Source of the DNA: Nocardia sp. BMG51109
GTDB taxonomy: Bacteria; Actinomycetota; Actinomycetes; Mycobacteriales; Mycobacteriaceae
NCBI RefSeq assembly: GCF_000526215.1
Contig: NZ_JAFQ01000004.1
Location: 4,712,001-4,776,000 of the forward strand
Direction: 5' to 3'
DNA: 64,000 bases
Part shown: positions 16,031-24,567 of the stretch, one piece after another
Position numbering within the stretch: position 1 is the stretch's first letter
Layout of the letters: each line of letters opens with the position of its first letter
The notes under the pieces: model-generated
Database searches by the model: none
What the model was told of the DNA's origin: nothing
What the model saw: only the letters and a program-made list of their open reading frames with translations
Translations under genes and position numbers: made by a program

Positions 16031-16900
16031 ATGGAATTCCTGCGACCGGCGGACTGGGCGGCGGCCCTCGACATGCGGGCCACCCGCCCCGAGGCCACTC
16101 CGATTCAAGGCGGCACCGACATCATGGTGGAGCTGAATTTCGACAAGGCCCGGCCGCCCGCGCTGCTGGATCTGAATCCGTGCCGGGAATTGCTCGACGT
16201 GACGGAGAGCGACGGCCGGCTGCGCATCGGCGCCGGCGTGCCGTACGTGCGAATCATCCGCGACCTGGAGCGTCAGGTGCCCGCACTGGCGCAGGCGGCG
16301 CGGACGGTCGGTTCGCCGCAGATTCGCAATCGGGGATCGGTGGGCGGCAATCTCGGTGCCGCGTCGCCGGCCGGTGACAGCCATCCGGCGCTACTGGCCG
16401 CCGATGCGGTGATCGAAGTCGAATCGGCCGCGCGCGGCAGCCGGATGATTCCGATCGACGATTTCTACGTGTGGGTCAAGCAGAACGCGCTGGAGCCGGA
16501 CGAATTGATTCGCGCCGTCTGGCTCGCCCCCGCTACCGGGCCGCAATACTTTTCGAAGGTCGGCACCCGCAATGCCATGGTGATCGCGGTCTGTTCGTTC
16601 GCGGTGGCGCTGCATCCGGAACGGCGCGCCGTGGGCGCGGGAATCGGTTCGGCCGGGCCCGTGCCGCTGCGCGCGGTGGCGGCCGAACAATATCTGGCCG
16701 AGGCGCTGCCGTGGGAAAGTCCCGCGCCGCTGGCCGATTCCGTGGGACGCGAATTCGGCGAGCTGGTCGCGGCCGCGGCGCAGCCGATCGATGACGTGCG
16801 CGGTACCGCGGACTATCGCAGGCATGCCCTGTCGGTGCTGGCGCGCCGCACCCTGACGTGGGCCTGGAACGACTACGCGGCGCCGAGGAGGGCGGCCTGA
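16031..16900 (+). CDS. Xanthine dehydrogenase, FAD-binding subunit
   Basis: 289 residues of the CoxM/XdhB type. The N-terminal FAD motif is ATPIQGGTDIMVELN, the second FAD contact is GSPQIRNRGSVGGNLGAASPAGD, and the C-terminal CO-dehydrogenase-flavoprotein domain includes YFSKVGTRNAMVIAV. It passes electrons from the FeS subunit to NAD. Start ATG 16031 has GGGGGAG 5 nt upstream; a GTG two codons earlier (16025) is the only close rival. Its stop overlaps the FeS subunit start by one base. Confidence 0.92.
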   Translation: MEFLRPADWAAALDMRATRPEATPIQGGTDIMVELNFDKARPPALLDLNPCRELLDVTESDGRLRIGAGVPYVRIIRDLERQVPALAQAARTVGSPQIRNRGSVGGNLGAASPAGDSHPALLAADAVIEVESAARGSRMIPIDDFYVWVKQNALEPDELIRAVWLAPATGPQYFSKVGTRNAMVIAVCSFAVALHPERRAVGAGIGSAGPVPLRAVAAEQYLAEALPWESPAPLADSVGREFGELVAAAAQPIDDVRGTADYRRHALSVLARRTLTWAWNDYAAPRRAA

Positions 16901-17391
16901 TGCGGGTGAGCCTCGAGGTCAACGGGTGCGCCGAACACGTGGACGACGTGTGGGAGGGCGAGAGCCTGCTGTACATGCTGCGCGAGCGCATGGGGCTGCC
17001 CGGCTCCAAGAACGCCTGCGAACAAGGCGAATGCGGTTCGTGCACAGTCTATCTGGACGGCACGCCGGTGTGCTCGTGCCTGGTCGCCGCCGGGCAGGCG
17101 CAGGGCCGCTCGGTGCGCACGGTGGAGGGCCTGGCGACCCGATCGGCCGAGGACGCGGCGGAGACCTTGGATCCGGTGCAGCAGGCCTTCGTGGCGGCCG
17201 GTGCCGTGCAGTGCGGATTCTGCACCCCGGGACTGATCGTGCAGGCCCACGACCTGATCGAGCACAACCCGAACCCGTCGGACGCCGAGATCCGCGAGGC
17301 GCTGGCCGGAAACCTGTGCCGCTGCACCGGTTACGAGAAGATCCTGGACGCGGTGCGGATGGCCGCCGAGCGGAAGGAGGCCGCACGGTGA
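16900..17391 (+). CDS. Xanthine dehydrogenase, 2Fe-2S subunit
   Basis: 163 residues with two 2Fe-2S domains. The plant-ferredoxin-type cluster is CEQGECGSCTVYLDGTPVCSC, and the helical cluster is in QCGFCTPGLIVQ with NLCRCTGYEKIL. All eight cysteines are present. It wires the molybdenum centre to the FAD subunit. TGATG coupling links it to the preceding gene, and GTGA to the next. Confidence 0.95.
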   Translation: MRVSLEVNGCAEHVDDVWEGESLLYMLRERMGLPGSKNACEQGECGSCTVYLDGTPVCSCLVAAGQAQGRSVRTVEGLATRSAEDAAETLDPVQQAFVAAGAVQCGFCTPGLIVQAHDLIEHNPNPSDAEIREALAGNLCRCTGYEKILDAVRMAAERKEAAR

Positions 17392-18764
17392 ACGCGTCCG
17401 GCCCGGCCGGCTCGCCCCGGCTGGTCATCGAAAACGCTTACCTCGCAACGATCGTGGGCGCGGAGATCGAAAGCGGTTACCTCACCGCGGAGAACGGCCG
17501 TATCACCGGAATGGGTGCCGGCCCGGCACCGGAGTTCGAGGGCGCCGAGCGTATCGACGGCACCGGCTGCCTGGTCACTCCGGGGCTGGTCAATACGCAC
17601 CATCATCTGTATCAGTGGGCCACCCAGGGGATGTACCAGGACTCGACCCTGTTCGAGTGGCTGACCGGGCTGTACCGCCTCTGGGCCGGCCTCGACGCCG
17701 AGGTCACCTACGGTGCCGCCGCCGCGGGCCTGGCCTGGCTGGCGCTGACCGGCACCACCACCTCGAGCGACCACCACTACGTGTTCCCGCGGGGGCGTGG
17801 CGATCTGTTCGAGGCCGAGGTGCGCGCCGCCGGGGAGATCGGGCTGCGGTTCCACCCGTGCCGCGGCTCCATGGATCGAGGGCGGTCCGACGGCGGGCTG
17901 CCGCCCGATGAGGTGGTCGAGCGTACCGACGACATCCTCAGCGGCACAGCGGAAACCATCGACCGGTACCACGATCCGTCGTTCGATTCCATGCTGCGCG
18001 TGGCCGTGGCGCCGTGCTCGCCGTTCTCGGTCACCGAGACCCTGATGCGCGAATCCGCCACGCTGGCCCGTGACAAGGGCGTGCGCCTGCACACCCATCT
18101 CGCCGAGACCCTGGACGAGGAAGAGCACTGCCTCGAGCAGATGGGCTGCACCCCGGTCGAGTACATGGAACGGATCGGCTGGCTCGGCGAGGACGTGTGG
18201 TTCGCCCACGCGGTTCATCTGCACGACAAGGACATTCGGCGGTTCGCCGACTCCGGCAGCGGTTCGGCGCACTGTCCGAGTTCCAATGCGCGCCTCGGCG
18301 CCGGGGTCGCGCCGGTCGTCGATCTGCTCGCCGCCGGTGCTCCGGTCGGTCTCGGCGTGGACGGCGCCGCCTCCAGCGAGCTGACCTCGATGGCCGGAGA
18401 AATGCGGCAGGCCATGCTGTTCCAGCGGGCGGTGCACGGCCCGGACGCGCTCACCGCCCGGCAGGCCCTCGAGATCGGCACCCTCGGTGGCGCCAGGAAC
18501 CTGGGCCGGCAGCGAGAGATCGGCAGTCTCGAGATCGGGAAGCTGGCCGATATCGCCGTCTGGCGCGTCGACGGCTTCCGCGCCGCCCTCGCCGACCCGG
18601 TCTGCGCCTTGGTCTTCGGCCCGGCTCCGCCCCTGGCCCGGCTGCTGGTAGGCGGGCGCACGGTGGTGGAGAACGACGAATTGCGCACGGTGTCCCAGGA
18701 TGCGGTGGCGCAGGCGGGTGCCGAAGCTCGCCGACGCCTGCTGCGCGGGGAGGAAAAGAGATGA
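17388..18764 (+). CDS. 8-oxoguanine deaminase-like amidohydrolase
   Basis: 458 residues from GTG 17388, overlapping the FeS subunit stop. It is a metal-dependent amidohydrolase: the metal-binding HxH is in TPGLVNTHHHLYQWA, further ligands are in HTHLAE and WFAHAVHLHD, and CPSSNARLGAG and GVDGAASSE are also seen. SSDHHYVFPRGRG and the LFEWLTGLYRLWAGL region match 8-oxoguanine deaminases better than guanine deaminases, whose motif reads more like DTHIHYPQ. The product of 8-oxoguanine deamination is urate, the same as xanthine dehydrogenase's product, which suits its place inside the operon. A hydroxytriazine-type aminohydrolase cannot be excluded. Confidence 0.78.
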   Translation: MNASGPAGSPRLVIENAYLATIVGAEIESGYLTAENGRITGMGAGPAPEFEGAERIDGTGCLVTPGLVNTHHHLYQWATQGMYQDSTLFEWLTGLYRLWAGLDAEVTYGAAAAGLAWLALTGTTTSSDHHYVFPRGRGDLFEAEVRAAGEIGLRFHPCRGSMDRGRSDGGLPPDEVVERTDDILSGTAETIDRYHDPSFDSMLRVAVAPCSPFSVTETLMRESATLARDKGVRLHTHLAETLDEEEHCLEQMGCTPVEYMERIGWLGEDVWFAHAVHLHDKDIRRFADSGSGSAHCPSSNARLGAGVAPVVDLLAAGAPVGLGVDGAASSELTSMAGEMRQAMLFQRAVHGPDALTARQALEIGTLGGARNLGRQREIGSLEIGKLADIAVWRVDGFRAALADPVCALVFGPAPPLARLLVGGRTVVENDELRTVSQDAVAQAGAEARRRLLRGEEKR

Positions 18765-19039
18765 GACCCGTTGTCGCCGTGAGCGCGGATGAGCTCGATG
18801 CGGGCGCCGAACATCGCGCTGCGTACTGCTGCCGGCGCAGCGCGCATCGTCGTCGCGGCATGCTGTCGGCCGGGATACACGGTGGCGCACAGGGTGCTGC
18901 TGGATTCCGGATGAACGGACGCCGGAGCGTCGATGTGTCGTGCCGGCGTGACGGCAGGTCACACCGGGATGGCGAGAGGTCGCGCCGCGCCGACGCCGTG
19001 CTGTGGCGCGACCTCGACCGGTGGGAGGAGTTCCGATGA
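18761..19039 (+). CDS. Linking ORF between amidohydrolase and molybdopterin subunit, probably repeat-derived
   Basis: A 92-codon frame starts in ATGA overlap with the amidohydrolase stop and ends in ATGA overlap with the next gene's start. The protein is Arg/Gly-rich with no recognisable fold, and its middle lies on the degenerate repeat at 18866. It may only serve to keep ribosomes moving through an inserted element. Listed because both junctions are exactly coupled; a functional protein is unlikely. Confidence 0.25.
   Translation: MRPVVAVSADELDAGAEHRAAYCCRRSAHRRRGMLSAGIHGGAQGAAGFRMNGRRSVDVSCRRDGRSHRDGERSRRADAVLWRDLDRWEEFR
18866..18957. repeat. Degenerate copy 2 of the palindromic repeat at 2263
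   Basis: Three blocks follow the same order as the reverse complement of 2263-2337: TCGGCCGGGAT (18866-18876), GCTGGATTCCGG (18899-18910) and TGCCGG with TGAC (18941-18952). Spacing is longer, and the arms no longer pair fully. It sits between the amidohydrolase and the molybdopterin subunit of the purine operon. Confidence 0.5.
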
Positions 19040-21366
19040 CCTCGACGCGTGCGACCCGTTTCCCCGGGCAGGTGGCCGCGCCGGGGAAGGGCGGTATCGG
19101 GGAGAGCCCGCTGCGGCCCGACGGCACGCTGAAGGTGAAGGGGGAGTTCGCCTATTCGTCCGATCTGTGGATCGACGGGATGCTGTGGGGGGCGACGCTG
19201 CGCAGCCCGTACCCGCGGGCGCGGATCGTGAGCGTGAATATCGGTCCGGCGCTGGCGCTTCCGGGTGTGCACGCCGTGCTGACCAGCAACGACGTGCCCG
19301 GCCGCAAGCATTATGGGCTCGATATGACCTGGGACCAGCCGGTACTGGCCATCGGCGAGGTGCGTCATCAGGGTGAGCCGGTGGTGCTGGTCGCGGCCGA
19401 CCATCCCGAGATCGCCCGGCGCGCGGTACAAGCCGTCGACATCGAGTGGGAGGTACTGGAGCCGATCACCGATCCCGTTGCGGTGGTGGAGGATCCGGAC
19501 GGCAACCGGGTCCAGGCACGCGGCGGCATCGTGCGCCACCAGCCGGTGCGGGTCGGCGATATCGCGACCGGCCGGGTCCTCGCCGAGGTGGTGGTGCGTG
19601 AGAAGTACGACGTCGGCATCCAGGACCAGGCCTTCCTGGGCCCCGAATCGGGCCTGGTCGTCCCGGCCGAGGACGGCGGTCTCGACTTCTACGTCGCCAC
19701 CCAGTGGATGCACAACGATCTGGCGCAGATCGCCCCGTGCCTGGGCCTGACCGACGACAAGATCCGCATGACCCTGGCCGGCGTCGGCGGCGCGTTCGGC
19801 GGCCGCGAGGACCTGTCCATGCAGATCCATGCCGGCATGCTGGCGCTGTACACCGGTAAGCCGGTCAAGATGGTGTACAACCGCGAGGAATCGTTCTTCG
19901 GGCACGTGCACCGCCATCCCGCGCAGCTGTGGTACGAGTACGGCGCCACGCGCGAGGGCAAGCTCACCTACGCGAAGGTGCGGATCGTCCTCGACGGCGG
20001 GGCCTACACCTCGGCGACGACCAACGTCACCGGCAACGCCTCCTCACTCGCGGTGGGCCCCTACGAGTTTCCGCACCTCGAGATCGACGCCTACGGCGTC
20101 TACACCAACAACCCGCCGTGCGGGGCGATGCGCGGATTCGGCGCCGTGCAGGCGTGTTTCGCACACGAGTCGATGATGGACGAGCTGGCCGGCGCGCTCG
20201 GCATGGATCCGGTGCATGTGCGCCAGATCAACGTCGTCACACAGGGTTCCACCCTCGCGACGGGCCAGGTGGTACACGCACCCACCCCGCTGCGCGAGAT
20301 GCTCGGCCGGCTGGAGGCGATGGCACCGCCGGAGGGGTTGGACGCCACCGACATTCGCAATCTGCCCGGCGGCGCCTCCCAGACCACGCACGGCGAGGGC
20401 GTGGCGCGCGGCGTCGGCTATGCCGTCGGCATCAAGAACATCTGCTTCTCCGAGGGCTCCGACGACTACTCGACCGCCCGGGTGCGGCTGGAGGTCGCCG
20501 GGGGAGAGCCCGTCGCGCTGGTGCACACCGCCGCCGCGGAGGTCGGGCAGGGGCTGGTCACCGTCGAGGCACAGATCGCCCGCACCGAACTCGGCGTCGA
20601 CCGCGTGACGATCCACCCGGCCGACAACGGGATCGGCGACGCCGGATCTACTTCGGCATCGCGGCAGACCTATATGACCGGCGGCGCCGTCAAGACGGCC
20701 TGCGAGGCGGTCCGCGCGCGCGTGCTGGAACTGGCTGCCGCCAAGGGACATACCGCCGCGGCGAATCTCGTTGGCGGCAAGGTGGTTTCCGGTACCGGTG
20801 AGGTGCTCGCCGCCCTCGTCGACGTGCTCGATGAGGGGGCCGTCGAAGAGATCCGCGAATACCATCATCGGCCGACGACCGCGATGGACCCGGTGACCGG
20901 CCAGGGCGACAGCCACACCCAGCTGGCGGTCTGTGTGCACCGCGCGGTGGTGGACGTCGACACCGAGCTGGGCCTGGTGAAGGTCGTCGCCCTGGACGCC
21001 GTCCAGGACGTCGGCAGGATCATGAACCGGCTGTCGCTCGAAGGGCAGATCCACGGCGGGTCCGTGCAGGGCCTCGGCCTGGCGGTCATGGAGGAAATTC
21101 AGGTCGTCGACGGAAAGGTGCGCAACCCCTCGTTCACGGACTATCTCATCCCCACCATTCTCGACACTCCGCACCAGAAGCTGGAGATTCTGGAGAACGC
21201 CGACCCGCACGCCCCCTACGGCCTGCGCGGCGCCGGAGAGCCCCCGACGCTCTCGTCCACCCCGGCGATCGTCGCCGCGATACGCGACGCCTGCCGGTCG
21301 GCCGGCGGCACCGGACACCTCACCCGGGTCCCGGTCCGGCCGGAGGACATCATCCGAAGCTGTTGA
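19036..21366 (+). CDS. Xanthine dehydrogenase, molybdopterin-binding subunit
   Basis: 776 residues of the XdhA/CoxL type. The N-terminal a/b hammerhead domain is IGESPLRPDGTLKVKGEFAY. Molybdopterin-binding segments include LAGVGGAFGGREDLSMQ, NPPCGAMRGFGAVQACFAHE, TAAAEVGQGLVTVEAQIA and a C-terminal GLRGAGEPPTLSSTPAI with the catalytic Glu. It hydroxylates purines at the molybdenum centre. ATG 19036 has GGAGGAG 5-6 nt upstream. With the two small subunits it makes the usual alpha-beta-gamma enzyme. The Glu in RGAGEPP and the GGREDLS motif favour xanthine dehydrogenase over CO dehydrogenase, which carries a different active-site loop. Confidence 0.92.
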   Translation: MTSTRATRFPGQVAAPGKGGIGESPLRPDGTLKVKGEFAYSSDLWIDGMLWGATLRSPYPRARIVSVNIGPALALPGVHAVLTSNDVPGRKHYGLDMTWDQPVLAIGEVRHQGEPVVLVAADHPEIARRAVQAVDIEWEVLEPITDPVAVVEDPDGNRVQARGGIVRHQPVRVGDIATGRVLAEVVVREKYDVGIQDQAFLGPESGLVVPAEDGGLDFYVATQWMHNDLAQIAPCLGLTDDKIRMTLAGVGGAFGGREDLSMQIHAGMLALYTGKPVKMVYNREESFFGHVHRHPAQLWYEYGATREGKLTYAKVRIVLDGGAYTSATTNVTGNASSLAVGPYEFPHLEIDAYGVYTNNPPCGAMRGFGAVQACFAHESMMDELAGALGMDPVHVRQINVVTQGSTLATGQVVHAPTPLREMLGRLEAMAPPEGLDATDIRNLPGGASQTTHGEGVARGVGYAVGIKNICFSEGSDDYSTARVRLEVAGGEPVALVHTAAAEVGQGLVTVEAQIARTELGVDRVTIHPADNGIGDAGSTSASRQTYMTGGAVKTACEAVRARVLELAAAKGHTAAANLVGGKVVSGTGEVLAALVDVLDEGAVEEIREYHHRPTTAMDPVTGQGDSHTQLAVCVHRAVVDVDTELGLVKVVALDAVQDVGRIMNRLSLEGQIHGGSVQGLGLAVMEEIQVVDGKVRNPSFTDYLIPTILDTPHQKLEILENADPHAPYGLRGAGEPPTLSSTPAIVAAIRDACRSAGGTGHLTRVPVRPEDIIRSC

Positions 21367-21480
21367 TCAACAGGAGGTTCGGCCCGTAGCCCCGAACCCC
21401 CACAACCGCACAACCGCACCCTAGGTCCGCCCCGACGGCGGGACCGCAGGTCGGTGCTGCCCGAGGGAGGGCATCGCCAG

Positions 21481-22914
21481 ATGACCGAAGTACAGACCCG
21501 CACCATCCGCGCGGCCACCCGATCACCGGTGGACCGGCTGTTCGGACTGAGTGCGCGGCGCACGAGTATGTCACGCGAAATACGCGGCGGCATCACCACT
21601 TTCGTCGCGATGGCCTACGTGGTCCTGCTGGTGCCGCTGATGCTGGGCGGAGCCACCGACATCGACGGCAACCATCTCGGCATCGCCCAGATCACTACGG
21701 CCACGGCGTTTTCCGCCGGACTGTCCACCGTCCTGATGGGCCTGGTCGGTAACGTGCCGCTGGCGCTGGCGGCCGGGCTCGGCGTGGTGCCCGTGGTGGC
21801 CTTCCAGGCCGCCCCGCACATGACGTGGCCGCAGGCCATGGGCCTGGTGGTGCTGATGGGCGTGGTCATCGTGATCATGGCCGCCACCGGCCTGCGGACC
21901 ATGATCATCAACGCGATTCCGCCGGCGTTGAAGAACGCGATCGGCGTCGGTATCGGCATGTTCATCGCGATGATCGGCCTGGTGTCGTCCGGGGTGGTCG
22001 GGCACGGCTCGCCGACCGGGCCGCCGGTGGGTCTGGGCCCGGACGGGCATCTGCAAGGCTGGCCGGTCGTGGTGTTCGGGGTCGGGCTGCTGCTGATGCT
22101 GGCGCTGTACATCCGCAAGGTGCCGGGCGCGATCCTGATCAGTATCGCCGCCGCCACCGCGCTGGCGATCCTCATCAACGCGACAGGGGACATCGCCCCG
22201 GAGGATTGGGGGACCGTCGTCCCGGAGGTACCCGAGAAGCTTTTCGCCGCACCGGATTTCGGACTCATGCTGAATGTCGATCTGTTCGGCGGATTCGCCC
22301 GGGCCGGCGCGCTCACCGCGGGCGTGGTGCTGTTCACGCTGGTGCTCACCGGGTTCTTCGACGCCATGGGCACGATCTTCGGGGTCTGTGACGAGGCGGG
22401 CCTGCTGGACGAGCAGGGCAGGATGCCGGGCCTGGGGCGGGTGCTCACCACCGACGGTGTCGCGCAGATCATCGGCGGGGCGTCCGGCGGCGCGGGCAGT
22501 ACGGTGTACGTCGAGTCGGCGACGGGTGTCGGTGAGGGCGCCCGTACCGGCCTGGCGAGTGTGGTGACGGGCGGATTGTTCTGCCTGGCCGTATTTTTCA
22601 CCCCCATCGCCGGCGTGGTGCCGATCCAGGCGGCGTCGCCGGCCCTGGTGCTGGTGGGCGCGCTGATGATGACGCAGGCACGCAAGATCGACTGGGGTGA
22701 CCTGGAAGTCGCGGTGCCGGCCTTCCTGACCGTCGTCGCGATGCCGTTCACCTACTCGATCACCAACGGCGTCGGCGCGGGCCTGATCGCCTACACGGTG
22801 ATCAAGGCGGCGCGCGGCAAGTTCCGCGAAATCCATTGGCTGGTGTGGGTGGTGACGGTGGTGTTCACCGCCTACTTCGCCATCTCCGGCATCGAAGTTC
22901 TGCTGGGCGGGTGA
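21481..22914 (+). CDS. NCS2 purine permease (AzgA/PbuG type)
   Basis: 477 residues with about 12 hydrophobic helices. VDRLFGLSARRTSMSREIRGGITTFVAMAYVV is the standard N-terminus of the AzgA branch. LALAAGLGVVPVVAFQ, TGFFDAMGTIFGVCDEAGL and GGAGSTVYVESATGVGEGARTGL follow, which are signature loops of adenine/guanine/hypoxanthine transporters. In the AzgA branch NPALGLNAY-type motifs normally occur; here the equivalent is AAGLGVV, a variation. GGGAGGG lies 9 nt before ATG 21481. It would import the purine the operon degrades, and its stop overlaps the next gene. Confidence 0.9.
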   Translation: MTEVQTRTIRAATRSPVDRLFGLSARRTSMSREIRGGITTFVAMAYVVLLVPLMLGGATDIDGNHLGIAQITTATAFSAGLSTVLMGLVGNVPLALAAGLGVVPVVAFQAAPHMTWPQAMGLVVLMGVVIVIMAATGLRTMIINAIPPALKNAIGVGIGMFIAMIGLVSSGVVGHGSPTGPPVGLGPDGHLQGWPVVVFGVGLLLMLALYIRKVPGAILISIAAATALAILINATGDIAPEDWGTVVPEVPEKLFAAPDFGLMLNVDLFGGFARAGALTAGVVLFTLVLTGFFDAMGTIFGVCDEAGLLDEQGRMPGLGRVLTTDGVAQIIGGASGGAGSTVYVESATGVGEGARTGLASVVTGGLFCLAVFFTPIAGVVPIQAASPALVLVGALMMTQARKIDWGDLEVAVPAFLTVVAMPFTYSITNGVGAGLIAYTVIKAARGKFREIHWLVWVVTVVFTAYFAISGIEVLLGG

Positions 22915-24092
22915 TGATCGTGCATGAGCTGACCGAGCAACTGCGGCAATGGCATTCGGCGGGCACGAGATACGCCCTCGCCAGCATCGTCGGTGTCACC
23001 GGGAGCGCGCCCCGGCCACTCGGCGCGGCGATGGCGGTCGACGAGGAGGGGACCGTCGTGGGCAGCGTCTCCGGTGGCTGTGTCGAGGGCGCGGTGTACG
23101 ACCTGTGCCTCGAGTCGCTGCGCACCGGGCGCCCGCGACGGGAAACGTTCGGCTACAGCGATTCCGACGCGCTGGCCGTCGGGCTGACCTGCGGCGGTGT
23201 GCTGGAGGTGTTCGTCCATCCGGTCGGCCCGCGCGATCGGGCCGTCATGGAGCGGGTGATGGGCACGGCAGGTGCCGTGGCGCTGGTCCGGGACATGGAC
23301 ACGGGTGCGGCACTGGCCGTGGGCCCGGATCGGGTCGAGGCGCCCGGTCCGGAACCGGTTCGTGCGGCGCAGGGGGCCGCGACGGCCGAGCGGCAGCAGG
23401 ACGGACCGGTCGCTGCCGCGGACCGGCGCGTGGTGGCCGAGGCGCGGGCCATGCTCGGCCTCGGGGCCACGGGCGTCCGGGTGATCGGTTGCGGCAGTGA
23501 CGAAGTCACGGTCTTCGTCGAGTCGCGGGTACCGCCGCCGCGGATGATCGTCTTCGGCGCCATCGACTTCGCGGGCGCGGTCACCCGGATCGGCAAGTTC
23601 CTCGGCTACCACGTGACAGTCTGCGACGCCCGCCCGGTATTCGCCACACCGGCACGGTTCCCGGAGGCCGACGAGGTGGTGGTGGCGTGGCCGCACCGCT
23701 ATCTCGAAGGCGCCGAGGTGGATTCGCGCACGGTGATCTGCGTGCTCACACACGACGCGAAGTTCGACGTCCCGGTGCTGGAGGTGGCACTGCGGCGCCC
23801 CGTCGCCTATGTGGGCGCGATGGGCTCGCGGCGCACGCACCGGGACCGACTGTCCCGGTTGCGAGCGGCCGGGCTGACCGAAGCGGAACTGGCACGGCTA
23901 CATTCCCCGATCGGCCTGGATCTGGGTGGGCACACCCCGGAGGAGACGGCGGTGGCGGTCGCCGCCGAGATCGTCGCGGTCCGCCGCGGCGGCACCGGGC
24001 ACGCACTGAGCGGTACCGACGGCCCGATCCACCGGTTCGCCGCCGAGGAACCGGTGGGGCCGCCGCCGATGGAGTACACCGGCCGGATCTGA
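22914..24092 (+). CDS. XdhC/CoxF-family molybdenum cofactor chaperone
   Basis: 392 residues. The N-terminal XdhC/CoxI domain has SIVGVTGSAPRPLGAAMAV and GSVSGGCVEGAVYDLCL with its conserved Cys. The C-terminal Rossmann domain has MIVFGAIDFAGAVTRIGKFLGYHVTVCDAR, ICVLTHDAKFDVPVLEVAL and AYVGAMGSRRTHRDR. XdhC proteins bind and sulfurate molybdenum cofactor and insert it into xanthine dehydrogenase. The start overlaps the permease stop (TGATG). It is the last gene of the operon. Confidence 0.92.
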   Translation: MIVHELTEQLRQWHSAGTRYALASIVGVTGSAPRPLGAAMAVDEEGTVVGSVSGGCVEGAVYDLCLESLRTGRPRRETFGYSDSDALAVGLTCGGVLEVFVHPVGPRDRAVMERVMGTAGAVALVRDMDTGAALAVGPDRVEAPGPEPVRAAQGAATAERQQDGPVAAADRRVVAEARAMLGLGATGVRVIGCGSDEVTVFVESRVPPPRMIVFGAIDFAGAVTRIGKFLGYHVTVCDARPVFATPARFPEADEVVVAWPHRYLEGAEVDSRTVICVLTHDAKFDVPVLEVALRRPVAYVGAMGSRRTHRDRLSRLRAAGLTEAELARLHSPIGLDLGGHTPEETAVAVAAEIVAVRRGGTGHALSGTDGPIHRFAAEEPVGPPPMEYTGRI

Positions 24093-24095
24093 GGC

Positions 24096-24134
24096 CGTCA
24101 CGCCTGCGGAATCGGTCGTCACGCCTGCAGAATC
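24096..24134. repeat. Two 18-bp direct repeats, 21-bp period, across a stop codon
   Basis: CGTCACGCCTGCGGAATC (24096-24113) and CGTCACGCCTGCAGAATC (24117-24134) differ at one base. The right copy contains the stop codon and last residues of the small minus-strand gene; the left copy repeats that stop just downstream. Confidence 0.65.
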
Positions 24135-24352
24135 ACAGGGCGGCAGTCCAATCCGTAGCTGGTGGTCTCGCACTCCCAGACGATCGGTTCGTCGACGGTG
24201 CCGGGACGTTGCGCGCGGGTGCCCTCGGGCAGATGCGCCAGCACGAATTTTCCTTCGGCGTCGGGGTACTTCGCGATCAGGGCCTGGAACTCCGCGATCA
24301 GGTCGCGGTACTGCTCGGCGACCGGTGCGGGCGTCCGGATGGTGGCTGACAT
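24119..24352 (-). CDS. Small conserved-looking protein of unknown function
   Basis: 77 residues: MSATIRTPAPVAEQYRDLIA, then a helical EFQALIAKYPDAEGKFVLAHL and a C-terminal PIVWECETTSYGLDCRPVI with two cysteines. AGGAGG lies 6 nt before ATG 24352, so the longer frame (to 24511) is not used. It diverges from the P450 gene, with 215 bp between. I do not recognise the family. Its reading frame is clean and its composition protein-like. Confidence 0.6.
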   Translation of the reverse strand: MSATIRTPAPVAEQYRDLIAEFQALIAKYPDAEGKFVLAHLPEGTRAQRPGTVDEPIVWECETTSYGLDCRPVILQA

Positions 24353-24499
24353 GGCTCGCCTCCTCGACGATGCGGGTCTGGTCCTCCCACTGTGCGCGTC
24401 GATGGGCGGTCGGCTCGCGAGTAGTCGGTTACTCGAATCCGAAGACTTCCGGAGACCTCTCGAACCCTCCTCGAACCTTTTCCGACCCCCCATTGCCAT

Positions 24500-24523
24500 T
24501 TCGGTGCACACATGTACACTGAA
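24500..24523. promoter_or_regulatory. Imperfect palindrome upstream of the P450 gene
   Basis: TTCGGTGCACAC (24500-24511) and ATGTACACTGAA (24512-24523) are inverted repeats matching at 9 of 12 positions; the core is GTGCACACATGTACAC. It is 45 bp upstream of the P450 start and 150 bp from the divergent small gene. The size and position fit a TetR-like operator. Confidence 0.4.
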
Positions 24524-24567
24524 ATCCGATCACGCCAGGAACATCGCGGTTCGGGAGGCAGAAAGCC

